Positions 31,190 to 40,205 of a stretch of DNA of 64,000 nucleotides are shown here, one piece after another. Numbering within the stretch: the first letter of the stretch is position 1; each line of letters opens with the position of its first letter. The position numbers were made by a program, and so were the translations under genes. The stretch is taken from contig NZ_VXJV01000002.1 in NCBI RefSeq assembly GCF_008692785.1, positions 434,001 to 498,000 of the forward strand, in the 5' to 3' direction. The DNA comes from Salmonella enterica subsp. diarizonae (GTDB lineage: Bacteria > Pseudomonadota > Gammaproteobacteria > Enterobacterales > Enterobacteriaceae). The notes beneath the pieces were generated by a model, which saw only the letters and a list, made by a program, of their open reading frames with translations, made no database searches and was not told where the DNA came from.

Positions 31190-31243
31190 AAAGCGCACGA
31201 TATCTCCTCTCGGGCCTGGACGATGTCGCCAGGCTCCATTTTT
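31190..31243 (+). ncRNA. Possible McaS-like small RNA (3' terminator region)
   Basis: A stem GCCTGG (31214-31219)/CCAGGC (31229-31234) with loop ACGATGTCG, followed by TCCATTTTT, resembles the remembered 3' end of E. coli McaS (GGATGTCG in the loop, then AGGCTC and a T-run). Location between smrA and ogt and orientation opposite to smrA also fit mcaS. The 5' half does not match, and the promoter (TATAGT at 31179-31184) is weak, so the 5' end given is a guess. It may be a diverged copy or a remnant. Confidence 0.4.
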
Positions 31244-31369
31244 CTCCGCCAACGATATTACTGTCGCTAAATGTGTTATCCCTGACTATCTTTTAAGGAG
31301 TATGGTTGCGGGTATTCCCGGCATGATATCTTGTCTCTTACGTTAGACTAAGACGATGTGAGAGAACGG

Positions 31370-31885
31370 ATGCTAAGATTACTTGAAGAGAAGATAGCCA
31401 CGCCATTAGGTCCGTTATGGGTGGTTTGCGATGAGCAGTTTCGACTGCGGGCCGTTGAGTGGGAACAGTACCGCGATCGTATGGAGCAACTGCTTGACAT
31501 ACACTACCGTCACGAAGGCCATGAACGCATTTCTGCGACTAACCCCGGTGGGCTCAGCGATAAACTTGCAGATTATTTTGCAGGCAATCTCGCCGTAATT
31601 GATACCCTGGAGACCGCCACGGGGGGCACGCCTTTTCAACGAGAAGTATGGCAGGCTTTGCGCACTATCCCCTGCGGGCAGGTGATGCACTATGGTCAAC
31701 TGGCGGAGCAACTGGGACGTCCGGGCGCCGCACGCGCAGTCGGTGCTGCAAATGGCGCGAACCCAATCAGTATTGTCGTTCCATGTCATCGCGTCATCGG
31801 GCGTAACGGCACTATGACCGGATACGCTGGCGGCGTAGAGCGAAAAGAGTGGCTATTACGCCATGAAGGCTATCTTTTATTATGA
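31370..31885 (+). CDS. ogt: O6-methylguanine-DNA methyltransferase Ogt
   Basis: A 171-residue suicide repair enzyme that removes methyl and larger alkyl groups from O6-guanine. The active-site motif VVPCHRVIG, containing the acceptor Cys, is near residue 139, and the helix-turn-helix region is [18 protein letters not shown]. The start at 31370 (MLRLLEEK) matches E. coli; a GTG four codons earlier is also in frame. It is read in the same direction as fnr but separated by 208 bases. Confidence 0.96.
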   Translation: MLRLLEEKIATPLGPLWVVCDEQFRLRAVEWEQYRDRMEQLLDIHYRHEGHERISATNPGGLSDKLADYFAGNLAVIDTLETATGGTPFQREVWQALRTIPCGQVMHYGQLAEQLGRPGAARAVGAANGANPISIVVPCHRVIGRNGTMTGYAGGVERKEWLLRHEGYLLL

Positions 31886-32047
31886 ATATACAGGCAAAAA
31901 GTGCCTTATCGATCACACTTTCATGTAAAGCAACCACAAATAAGTTACGTATTTTCAAATAGATACAAACATTCATTAAACTTATACTTGAATTATTCCT
32001 TCTCCGGGATAGCTCAGACTTACGCGCTCACCAAAAAGATGTTAAAA

Positions 32048-32061
32048 TTGACAAATATCAA
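32048..32061 (+). promoter_or_regulatory. FNR box upstream of fnr (autoregulation)
   Basis: TTGACAAATATCAA, one base from the consensus TTGAT-N4-ATCAA, lies 33 bases before the fnr ATG, where FNR represses its own gene in E. coli. Confidence 0.85.
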
Positions 32062-32093
32062 TTACGGCTTGAGCAGACCTATGATGCAGACCT

Positions 32094-32846
32094 ATGATCC
32101 CGGAAAAGCGAATTATACGGCGCATTCAGTCTGGCGGTTGTGCTATCCATTGCCAGGATTGCAGTATCAGCCAGCTTTGCATCCCGTTCACACTTAACGA
32201 GCATGAGCTTGATCAGCTTGATAATATCATTGAGCGCAAAAAGCCCATTCAGAAAGGGCAAACTCTGTTTAAAGCAGGTGATGAACTGAAATCGCTCTAT
32301 GCTATCCGCTCCGGAACGATTAAAAGCTACACCATTACCGAGCAAGGCGATGAACAGATTACTGGATTCCATTTAGCAGGTGACCTGGTGGGTTTTGACG
32401 CCATTGGCAGCGGTCATCATCCGAGCTTTGCGCAAGCGCTGGAAACCTCTATGGTATGTGAAATCCCCTTTGAGACGCTGGATGACCTGTCCGGAAAAAT
32501 GCCTAACCTGCGTCAGCAAATGATGCGCCTGATGAGCGGTGAAATTAAAGGCGATCAGGATATGATCCTGTTATTGTCGAAGAAAAACGCCGAAGAACGT
32601 CTGGCCGCGTTTATTTACAACCTGTCCCGTCGCTTTGCGCAGCGTGGTTTTTCACCGCGTGAATTCCGCCTGACGATGACCCGTGGCGATATCGGCAACT
32701 ACCTTGGCTTAACGGTCGAAACCATTAGCCGTCTGCTGGGCCGTTTCCAGAAAAGCGGTATGCTGGCGGTGAAAGGTAAGTATATTACTATTGAAAACAG
32801 CGATGCGCTGGCGGCCCTGGCCGGTCATACACGCAACGTCGCTTAA
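32094..32846 (+). CDS. fnr: Anaerobic global regulator FNR
   Basis: A 250-residue CRP-family regulator nearly identical to E. coli FNR. The oxygen-sensing [4Fe-4S] cluster ligands are Cys20, 23 and 29 ([14 protein letters not shown] region) and Cys122. The cyclic-nucleotide-like beta roll, the dimer helix and the helix-turn-helix ([16 protein letters not shown], residues about 205-220) follow. It switches genes for anaerobic respiration and fermentation; likely targets in this window include fnrS and fnr itself. Confidence 0.99.
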   Translation: MIPEKRIIRRIQSGGCAIHCQDCSISQLCIPFTLNEHELDQLDNIIERKKPIQKGQTLFKAGDELKSLYAIRSGTIKSYTITEQGDEQITGFHLAGDLVGFDAIGSGHHPSFAQALETSMVCEIPFETLDDLSGKMPNLRQQMMRLMSGEIKGDQDMILLLSKKNAEERLAAFIYNLSRRFAQRGFSPREFRLTMTRGDIGNYLGLTVETISRLLGRFQKSGMLAVKGKYITIENSDALAALAGHTRNVA

Positions 32847-32997
32847 ATATCAGCTAAACCATTGATGTCATCTTCTGCCATATCGTTAAATTTTTCTGAT
32901 TTATTGATCTGGCAGAAGCGCTTCCCTCTGTTTCATTCACCATATTTGAGTTACTCTTTAGTTACAAACTGCGATGACAGTTGTAAGGAGACCCTGT

Positions 32998-33945
32998 ATG
33001 GCTATGTATCAAAATATGCTGGTGGTCATCGATCCCAACCAGGACGATCAACCCGCATTACGGCGAGCAGTTTATTTGCATCAACGGATTGGCGGCAAAA
33101 TTAAAGCTTTTCTGCCTATTTATGATTTCTCGTATGAGATGACCACCCTGCTTTCTCCTGACGAACGTACCGCAATGCGTCAGGGTGTAATAAGCCAACG
33201 CACAGCCTGGATACGTGAGCAGGCGAAATATTATCTTGAAGCCGGTGTCCCCATTGAAATTAAAGTGGTCTGGCACAATCGTCCCTTTGAGGCCATCATC
33301 CAGGAGGTTATCGCCAGCAGTCACGATCTGGTGTTGAAAATGGCGCATCAGCACGATCGACTGGAAGCGGTCATTTTCACCCCTACCGACTGGCATTTAC
33401 TGCGCAAATGCCCAAGCCCCGTGTGGATGGTCAAAGATCAGCCGTGGCCAGAAGGTGGTAAAGCACTGGTCGCCGTGAACCTGGCAAGCGAAGAGCCCTA
33501 TCACAATGCTCTCAACGAAAAGCTGGTAAAAGAGACCTTACAGTTGGCAGAGCAGGTTAATCATACCGAAGTGCACCTGGTCGGCGCCTACCCCGTTACG
33601 CCAATCAATATCGCCATTGAGCTGCCGGAATTTGATCCCAGCGTGTATAACGACGCCATCAGAGGCCAGCATTTACTGGCGATGAAAGCGCTGCGCCAGA
33701 AATTCAGCATCGATGAGAAAGTTACACATGTGGAAAAAGGCTTGCCGGAAGAAGTTATCCCGGATCTTGCCGAACATCTCCAGGCGGGAATCGTTGTGCT
33801 TGGCACTGTTGGACGTACCGGACTCTCGGCCGCGTTTCTGGGAAACACGGCAGAACAGGTCATTGACCATCTGCGCTGCGACCTGCTAGTCATTAAGCCT
33901 GATGAGTATCAGACGCCGGTTGAACTTGACGATGAGGACGATTAA
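32998..33945 (+). CDS. uspE: Universal stress protein E (tandem Usp)
   Basis: A 315-residue protein with two Usp domains (about residues 3-150 and 155-305). The second ends in the loop [18 protein letters not shown] typical of ligand-binding Usp proteins. In E. coli UspE takes part in stress survival, motility and aggregation. The start at 32998 (MAMYQNMLV) has AAGGAG upstream and matches E. coli; an upstream in-frame ATG at 32974 is rejected. A REP-like hairpin follows. Confidence 0.96.
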   Translation: MAMYQNMLVVIDPNQDDQPALRRAVYLHQRIGGKIKAFLPIYDFSYEMTTLLSPDERTAMRQGVISQRTAWIREQAKYYLEAGVPIEIKVVWHNRPFEAIIQEVIASSHDLVLKMAHQHDRLEAVIFTPTDWHLLRKCPSPVWMVKDQPWPEGGKALVAVNLASEEPYHNALNEKLVKETLQLAEQVNHTEVHLVGAYPVTPINIAIELPEFDPSVYNDAIRGQHLLAMKALRQKFSIDEKVTHVEKGLPEEVIPDLAEHLQAGIVVLGTVGRTGLSAAFLGNTAEQVIDHLRCDLLVIKPDEYQTPVELDDEDD

Positions 33946-33960
33946 TTCCTCTTCCGCCCT

Positions 33961-33983
33961 GCCGGATGGCGCTGCCATCCGGC
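33961..33983. repeat. REP-like palindrome after uspE
   Basis: GCCGGATGGC/GCCATCCGGC, a perfect 10-bp stem with a 3-base loop, of the REP type common between enterobacterial genes. It sits between the convergent uspE and ynaJ and may stabilise mRNA 3' ends or terminate transcription. Confidence 0.75.
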
Positions 33984-33999
33984 CAATACCTCATTAATG

Positions 34000-34254
34000 T
34001 TACTCATCTCCGCCGAGGAAATAGATCCCCAAAGGAATAGCCAGCAGAATAGTGAACACCAGACTGTAAACGAAAATCATTGCCGACTGGATGGCATACA
34101 TGGAACTTGTCCACTCGGACAGCGGAATATGGTATTGCTCAATCACACCGCCGATAGTCGCGCGCGTTACCACCGAGGCCGCAACGATAAACACGACCAG
34201 CAGGCATAACAGAAATTTTTTCCCCTTCGCTGATTTCAGCTTCATCATGATCAT
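34000..34254 (-). CDS. ynaJ: Small inner-membrane protein YnaJ
   Basis: An 84-residue DUF2534 membrane protein. It has a basic start (KLKSAKGKKF), a first helix LLCLLVVFIVAASVV, the conserved loop RATIGGVIEQYHIPLSEW, and a second helix ending IPLGIYFLGG. The function is unknown. The start at 34254 (MIMMKLKS) follows E. coli YnaJ; two nearby Mets are alternatives. Divergent from ynaI. Confidence 0.9.
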   Translation of the reverse strand: MIMMKLKSAKGKKFLLCLLVVFIVAASVVTRATIGGVIEQYHIPLSEWTSSMYAIQSAMIFVYSLVFTILLAIPLGIYFLGGDE

Positions 34255-34492
34255 AGTATCGTCCTTTACAGATGACTTTGTTACCTGATGGCAACAATAC
34301 CATGACAATCACGCGATGTCTGCCCCATAAAACGTGACATTGTATTTACATAAAAAGTAAGCCGCTGAAATTAAAGCTGATAGCACTACTTCTTCTTTTT
34401 ACTTATCGATGATCTGCGCGTTTATCCTGGGTAAAATACCTGTTAATCAGGTCATTCTGAGCTGTTATCGTAGGAAGGAGCGGAAAACAATA

Positions 34493-35524
34493 ATGTTCAC
34501 TGAATTTTTTCTCAAAAACGCGTTTAATCTGGCGATACTTTTCAGTTGCGGCATGGCGTTACTGGTTGTGAGATTTTGGCTGAGCCGTAATGTACAGTGG
34601 AAGAAAGGATTCACGTTCCATGCTGCGCAGTTTTTTATTTACGCGATTATAATTGGAACCATTGGGAGCATCCTGAATAATGCTATTGAAGATTATAATT
34701 TGCGGTTTATCTCTTCCGGGATCATTGATTTTATCTGCACTTCGCTCATTGCGCTTATTCTGACGATAAAACTGTTCCTGATTATTAACCAGTTTGAAAA
34801 AGCACAGGTCAATAAAGGTAGAGATGTCACCAGTACCCGTATCCTGGCGCGGGTCATAAAAATTACCATTATTGTCGCGATTGTCTTACTGTATGGCGAA
34901 CATTTTGGCATGAGTCTGTCCGGTCTGCTGACCTTTGGCGGTATCGGCGGTATCGCTGTTGGTATGGCGGGCAAAGATGTCCTGAGCAATTTTTTCTCCG
35001 GTATTATGCTCTATTTCGATCGCCCCTTCAGTATCGGAGACTGGATTCGCTCTCCTGACAGAAATATCGAAGGTACAGTCGCCGAAATCGGCTGGCGAAT
35101 TACCCGAATTAACACATTCGACCACCGCCCGCTGTATGTTCCGAACTCCGTCTTTTCATCCATTAGTGTTGAAAACCCGGGACGAATGACCAACCGTCGA
35201 ATTAAAACAGTTATTGGATTACGTTACGAAGATGCCGACAAAATTGGCCTCATCGTGGATGCCATCAGAAACATGCTGCAGGCGCACAGTGATATCGATC
35301 AGAAACAGACGCTGTTGGTCTATTTTAATGAATTCGCCGACTCTTCGCTGAATATTATGGTGTATTGCTTTACCAAAACGACAGTATGGCAGGAATGGCT
35401 TGCCGTACAGCAGGATGTTTACCTGAAAATTATTGCGATTGTCCAGGAAAACGGCGCTGACTTCGCCTTCCCAAGCCAGACGCTATATATCGATGACCCA
35501 GAGGCCGCGCCTGCGATAAAATAA
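34493..35524 (+). CDS. ynaI: MscS-family mechanosensitive channel YnaI
   Basis: A 343-residue channel. Five N-terminal helices occupy about residues 5-160. The pore-lining helix is [19 protein letters not shown], followed by the MscS signature [20 protein letters not shown] and the beta/cytoplasmic vestibule ([16 protein letters not shown]). E. coli YnaI is a low-conductance osmotic safety valve. The start at 34493 (MFTEFFLKN) gives the E. coli length; an upstream in-frame start at 34409 is rejected. AGGAAGGAG lies upstream. Confidence 0.93.
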   Translation: MFTEFFLKNAFNLAILFSCGMALLVVRFWLSRNVQWKKGFTFHAAQFFIYAIIIGTIGSILNNAIEDYNLRFISSGIIDFICTSLIALILTIKLFLIINQFEKAQVNKGRDVTSTRILARVIKITIIVAIVLLYGEHFGMSLSGLLTFGGIGGIAVGMAGKDVLSNFFSGIMLYFDRPFSIGDWIRSPDRNIEGTVAEIGWRITRINTFDHRPLYVPNSVFSSISVENPGRMTNRRIKTVIGLRYEDADKIGLIVDAIRNMLQAHSDIDQKQTLLVYFNEFADSSLNIMVYCFTKTTVWQEWLAVQQDVYLKIIAIVQENGADFAFPSQTLYIDDPEAAPAIK

Positions 35525-35609
35525 AAGATAGTCGGCGCCCGATAACGCTTATCGGGCACCGAGGCTTCCCTGCCCTGGTGACGGGTTGTTAGCGCCTTCC
35601 TCACGGTGA

Positions 35610-36212
35610 TCAACGGCTCTTTTCATTCACTGTCATGGTAAATTCAAGCACCTCCTTAGTGTCGTTAAAGTAGGCATGAGGCATATCGGTTCTGGCTACA
35701 GCGGAGCAGCCCTCCCGAATAATAAAGCGTCTATCGTCGACCGTTAACGTCAGTGTTCCCTGATTAACAAACAGTAATTCACAGGTGTCGGCCGGATGTC
35801 CTGCCGATTCAAACTGTTCACCAGGATGCATTATCCATTGCCAGAGTTCCAGCATATCCGGCCCGCTGGTTCCCGCCATCAGCTTCGCGCTGCCGCCTTT
35901 CTCGCCGCGCCACAATACCGGAATAGCATCCCGGTCGATAAGATGTACTATCGGCTCGCTGGCGACGTTGACAAAATCCGCCACGGACACCCCCATTGCA
36001 GCCGCGATCTTACACAACAGAGCAATGCTCGGATTGGCTTTACAGCCTTCAATTTCCACCAGCATTCCTTTACTGACGCAGGAACGCCGCGCAAGCTCAT
36101 CCAGCGACATCTTTTTTTGGCTACGAAATTGTTTGATACGTTGGGAAACAGCTTCGTTTATTGTGCTGACGTCGGCGCCTGCCGCAGTCGATAAGTTGAC
36201 TTTTTTGGTCAT
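35610..36212 (-). CDS. XRE-family transcription regulator with cupin domain
   Basis: A 200-residue regulator. The N-terminal helix-turn-helix spans about residues 25-80 (MSLDELARRSCVSKGMLVEI). A C-terminal cupin ligand domain (about 125-195) has CELLFVNQGTLTLTVDDRRF and a DMPHAYFN metal-side motif. Such proteins usually sense small molecules and regulate a neighbouring gene. The divergent B3/B4-domain gene starts only 43 bases away and is the likely target. No operator is recognised in that gap. Confidence 0.85.
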   Translation of the reverse strand: MTKKVNLSTAAGADVSTINEAVSQRIKQFRSQKKMSLDELARRSCVSKGMLVEIEGCKANPSIALLCKIAAAMGVSVADFVNVASEPIVHLIDRDAIPVLWRGEKGGSAKLMAGTSGPDMLELWQWIMHPGEQFESAGHPADTCELLFVNQGTLTLTVDDRRFIIREGCSAVARTDMPHAYFNDTKEVLEFTMTVNEKSR

Positions 36213-36255
36213 TGGTCGATATCATAGAATAAAATAGTCATTACAGGATTATGCG

Positions 36256-36942
36256 ATGTCTTCTATGTTACCGTCAATCAGCCCGGAACTGGCCCGTATC
36301 GCTCCCGGCTTTCGTGCATTAAGTATTAATGTTATTGCCGCTCCGGTTCGCGATGCGCAGGTTGGAGAAATCGCGTTAAAAGAGGCCTGCCAGACCGTAC
36401 TTAACGGCCAGCCTGCGTGGGGACAGGCGCATATAGACGCCTGGAATGCGGTGTTTAAAGCATTCGGCGCAAAACCAAAGCGCACCCCCTGCTCGGCAGA
36501 AGCGCTACGAAAACGCGTGTTGAAGGATGGAACAATGGCGGCGCTGGACCCGGTAGTTGATCTTTATAACGCTGTGAGCCTGCGCTATGCCGTGCCGGTA
36601 GGCGGCGAAAATAGCGCGGCTTATTGTGGATCGCCGCGACTGGTTTTCGCTGACGGTAGTGAAACATTTGATACCCTGAAAGAAGGACAACCCGTCACCG
36701 AGTCGCCAGAACCGGGCGAAGTTATCTGGCGCGATGACAGAGGCGTCACCTGTCGGCGCTGGAACTGGCGTCAGGGAGTACGTACCCGACTAAGCGCTTC
36801 AGATAAAACGATGTGGTTTATCCTTGAAAGCTTGCCGGAAATGCCAGTTGATGAATTGTACGCGGCAGGAAACATGCTGACTGACGGCCTTGAAAAAATG
36901 ATGCCGGGTTTACGTTTTGAATCCACGTTGATGGGTGTTTGA
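36256..36942 (+). CDS. B3/B4 tRNA-binding domain protein
   Basis: A 228-residue stand-alone B3/B4 domain, the fold that edits mischarged tRNA in phenylalanyl-tRNA synthetase beta chains. Recognisable parts are KRTPCSAEALRKRVLKDG, VVDLYNAVSLRYAVPVGGEN and a last strand with FILESLPEMPVDEL. Similar proteins in other bacteria are often next to XRE-cupin regulators, as here. Whether it edits aminoacyl-tRNA is inference. It may form a unit with the downstream split monooxygenase-like gene, 27 bases away. Confidence 0.8.
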   Translation: MSSMLPSISPELARIAPGFRALSINVIAAPVRDAQVGEIALKEACQTVLNGQPAWGQAHIDAWNAVFKAFGAKPKRTPCSAEALRKRVLKDGTMAALDPVVDLYNAVSLRYAVPVGGENSAAYCGSPRLVFADGSETFDTLKEGQPVTESPEPGEVIWRDDRGVTCRRWNWRQGVRTRLSASDKTMWFILESLPEMPVDELYAAGNMLTDGLEKMMPGLRFESTLMGV

Positions 36943-36968
36943 TTGATATGCGTAACAGGAGAAATACT

Positions 36969-37315
36969 ATGTCGCTGTTTCTGACGAGTTTTATTTTCGA
37001 AAAAAAGAGTACGACGAAGAGTTTTATCAACTGGATGGCTGGATTGAGCGCTATACGCAGTCTATTGATGGCTATATTGGTATGGAAAGCTATACCGATG
37101 CCGCCAGCGGAAGAGTGATTAACAATTACTACTGGCAGACCCGCGAATCGATGGAGCTCTTGATAAACAATTTACAGCACCAGCAAGCCAAATCTCAAAG
37201 TCATAAGTGGCTTTCCGGCTACCAGACGATTATTGCAGAAATTCAGGGGAGCCATAACGTTAACCTGCCCCATCCGCTGGCGTCATTTTCAGTTCCTTAT
37301 AGCGTTATGCAATAG
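36969..37315 (+). pseudogene. Antibiotic-biosynthesis-monooxygenase-like gene split by a -1 frameshift
   Basis: ATG at 36969 with AGGAG upstream starts MSLFLTSFIFEKK, then the frame leaves the conserved sequence at the A-run 37000-37006. Shifting -1 at codons A AAA AAG restores KEYDEEFYQLDGWIERYTQ, SIDGYIGMESY and the rest to the stop at 37315, giving about 115 residues in total. The restored protein looks like a small ABM-type ferredoxin-like fold. Either one A was lost from a run of eight, or the A AAA AAG heptamer, the most slippery in E. coli, supports ribosomal frameshifting. Confidence 0.75.
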
Positions 37316-37420
37316 TATGAGTTTACGCCTTCGTAGTACAGGAAGGCGCATATAAAAGTCTACTCCCCGGAGCTGCCGATAATCCGGCTCACCGTGCAGG
37401 AGCTATGTTCATACAAACTA

Positions 37421-37939
37421 TTAGCAGGCAGGAATATGAGTGATATCTCGCGGTACGATGACACGCGTAACCATATTATTTTCATCGCACTCAATCAACG
37501 CTCTGGCAAAAATACTGAGCTCATTAATTTTCAGTCCTGAATTATCCAAAAACTGGCGGCAAGCGTAGTCAGAGACAAAGACTATGCCTGGATGAATATC
37601 ATGATCGCGAATAAAACGGGCCTGGGCAAATGGCGTATCCATACTCAACACATACACCGCCCGATTTGAGTGACTGCCCGCTGATTTAAGGTGGTCACTA
37701 TACTCTTTTACCTGCCATTCACAAACTGGCGTATCCAGTGATGGGACGACAATAATCAGTTTTTTTATACCCGGGATACAGTAACCCGGCAATAAATCAT
37801 GGCTCACCAGTCCCTTTGTGCAGGGTAATGGTTCACCTTCAGCCAGTATACCGGGTTTGAGCGTCAGTTGCGTTTTGCCAAAGGTCACAGAGTGCTCCTG
37901 ACCCAATAAGATATAATCTTGTGTTGTTGCTGGTGTCAT
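37421..37939 (-). CDS. Thiol peroxidase paralogue lacking the usual resolving cysteine
   Basis: A 172-residue Tpx-like peroxiredoxin, distinct from the true tpx in this window. The peroxidatic motif SLDTPVCEWQV places the attacking Cys at 73. At the normal resolving position the canonical FC of the tpx motif ([10 protein letters not shown]) reads AQARFIRDHD, so Ile110 replaces Cys. Other cysteines (40, 54, 127, 151, 172) could substitute. The start at 37939 has GGAG 8 bases upstream. Typhimurium carries a similar gene beside zirT. The role may be 1-Cys peroxidase or non-catalytic. Confidence 0.8.
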   Translation of the reverse strand: MTPATTQDYILLGQEHSVTFGKTQLTLKPGILAEGEPLPCTKGLVSHDLLPGYCIPGIKKLIIVVPSLDTPVCEWQVKEYSDHLKSAGSHSNRAVYVLSMDTPFAQARFIRDHDIHPGIVFVSDYACRQFLDNSGLKINELSIFARALIECDENNMVTRVIVPRDITHIPAC

Positions 37940-38110
37940 AAAAATTTCTCCTTTTAACGTTTGTATTATTTTAGCCATAATAATTATTTAGCAATCTGCT
38001 AAAGACCCAGGCGAACATCCATAATAAGATAAGTGATATAAAAGCCAACCCACTATTCATTGCTATTTTCACTCTACTTTTTTATTATCCCGGAGATAGT
38101 AAATTTATCT

Positions 38111-38905
38111 TTAATCAATTCCCCCAAAATATCTATATGTTAATCTCAACTCTCCATTTGAACCTCCATTATAAGTTACCGTCTGAATATACTCTCCGGG
38201 ATTACCCCCGGTTTTGATATCGCACCGACTATTCCAATTTCCTGTTGGAATATGCCCACACTGGAGATTGAGATTAGTTATGGGATTATTATTTATATCT
38301 TTAACAATAATTTTCACAACAGCACTCTCTCCTGGCATCAGTAAAGATTTATCTGCACTAATGACAGATAAATCTGAACTCAATTTAACTATACGTTTTG
38401 TTTCAATAGAATGGAGTTCAGAAACCATCGGCACAGGCGTATATCCTGGTGCTGAGACCATATCTGTTTCGTTATAATGCTCAATTCTTATCTTCGAAAC
38501 TACATTATCTTCGCTGATAACAATTGCATATTTACATGGTTTTTCACGTAGAAGCTCATGCTGTGAATCATCTTTCTCAACGCGATAATACGTACATACT
38601 GTGGTGGCCGTTTCATTAGCTTGATATTTTTAAGTATCAGGATCACGGACTCTCCCAACCATTCTTGATTTTAAAAGCATGCCTGGTATAGGTATATATG
38701 ATTCAACATACCCATAATACCCATTCAATTCCAACCCATAATCACTCAGCGGCGAGCCAGGTCTGTGCCCAACGCTCGGCGCCGTAGGAGGAGAAAGCAT
38801 CCCGACGGTTGCCGCGGACGTTGTCGACGAATCCGCCGAGACGCTTATCGGCATAGCCGCCAGAAGTAAGCTATAAATAATAAGATTATGTTTCGACATG
38901 CGCAC
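38111..38905 (-). pseudogene. zirS: zirS-like secreted protein gene with one in-frame stop
   Basis: ATG at 38905 starts a protein with a signal peptide (MRMSKHNLIIYSLLLAAMP, cleavage after SADS region). The frame is interrupted by TAA at 38630-38632 (codon 92), and the same frame then stays open for 172 more codons to 38111. A single substitution thus separates this from a 264-residue protein. The C-terminal part has an immunoglobulin-like, invasin-type segment (SVISADKSLLMPGESAVVKI). By position next to the zirT remnant and thiol peroxidase it is probably zirS, the secreted partner of ZirT. Confidence 0.65.
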
Positions 38906-38967
38906 TGTTGATCCTTTTTAAAACATTAATTCGCATCAGAGGTTGCGGTATTACCCTTAGCATTTTC

Positions 38968-39904
38968 CTAATCAGAAATAATTCTGACGCGGATATATTT
39001 ATTCTGTAGCGATTCTCCGTTAAGGCTATAAGGAAGAAGCCAGGTGGCCTTTGTCGCCCCCGGTACAGATTTCCAGGATTTCATTTCATCCGAGATTTCC
39101 CACTGATAATTGAACGCATCGGTACAGTCCATATTGTTTATACAAAGCGTTCTGGCTCGCATTTCTGTTCCGACGACTGGCGCAGTAACGCTTCCGGTGG
39201 CTTCATCAGTTGCCGTCAGCGAAAGTTGTGGGAGGATAAGGTCGCTGCCCAGGCTCCCCTGAAGCTGAAGTCCAGCGATAAGCTCCGCATCACCCGACCA
39301 CTCAACCTTCTCGATCGGGTAACGGCTATCTACCGTCGCCATTAATGTAACCAGCGTCCCGGACAAGCCTGACACCGGCATTGCCGTAATGCGGATTTTA
39401 CTGGCCTGCTCCCGATACGCCATGACGATATCGTAATTGCGATCGACAAAGGCACGCCGATTTGTCGTGTTTGACGGCGCCCCAACGTTGCGGTAATCAA
39501 GCTGTTCAGGTAACGGCGTACCAAAGGAATAGTTGACTCTCAGACCGCCCTCTGCCTGCGATCCGCCGTTACCGGCGTCCCGATATCCTGCTCTGACTTC
39601 AAGCAAAGGGACAGGATTCCAGACCAAAGCCGCATCTGCGGCGCGGGGATTCCGGCTTAACGTACCGTTACCCAACAGATCAACTTTATCCCCGTAATAC
39701 TGTTCATATGTCAACTCGCCGCTGAACCAGGGAAAATCGGGGAACATGCCTTTTGTTCGCAGATCAAAACCATACGCCGGACGCTCATCATGGAATTCAT
39801 GCGCTGCTGACGTTTTCCAGCCGGTAAGAGGGAAATAATAGTTGCCGGAAAAGGCCAGACTGTCTTTATAGACTTCCCCGCCAACGCCGCCACGTAAATG
39901 GGAA
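38968..39904 (-). pseudogene. zirT: zirT-like intimin/invasin beta-barrel gene, 5' end deleted
   Basis: A leftward frame encodes the second half of an intimin/invasin-family outer-membrane barrel: GGVGGEVYKDSLAFSGNYYF, PLTGWKTSAAHEFHDERPAY, YEQYYGDKVDLLG and NPVPLLEVRAGYRD. It then runs to a C-terminal domain ending in IRVRIISD. Upstream of about 39900 the frame runs into antisense of a dehydrogenase fragment, so the signal peptide and first barrel strands are lost. ZirT is the transporter of the ZirTS pathway in Salmonella; this copy should be non-functional. Confidence 0.7.
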
Positions 39905-40114
39905 ATTACGATAAACGTTGTGCAGCCTGGCCCCATCGATACCGACATTAATCCGGAAGATGGCCCAATGAAAGAGCTGATGTACAGTTTCATGGCGATC
40001 AAACGACACGGGAAACCTGAAGAAGTGGCAGGAATGGTGGCATGGCTGGCCGGCCCGGAAGCCTCTTTCGTCACCGGCGCAATGCACACCATCGATGGTG
40101 CCTTCGGTGCCTGA
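39905..40114 (+). pseudogene. 3' fragment of a short-chain dehydrogenase (SDR)
   Basis: Rightward frame ITINVVQPGPIDTDINPEDG followed by RHGKPEEVAGMVAWLAGPEA, ending ITIDGAFGA-like and TGA at 40112. This is the C-terminal third of a classical SDR oxidoreductase, including the P-G-P-I-D-T loop after the catalytic region. The Rossmann N-terminus and Ser-Tyr-Lys site are missing. It joins zirT directly, marking a deletion junction. Confidence 0.82.
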
Positions 40115-40205
40115 CGACCAGGCGAATATCACACGGTTGCCGTCTATTCCCCGGTAACCGGTATTATGAATGGCTAATGCGAGAAAACATCAGCAAGCGC
40201 CGCGA

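Noticed and set aside
39866-40132. 88-codon minus-strand open frame across the zirT/SDR junction
   Set aside because: It is antisense to the SDR fragment and out of frame with the barrel protein.
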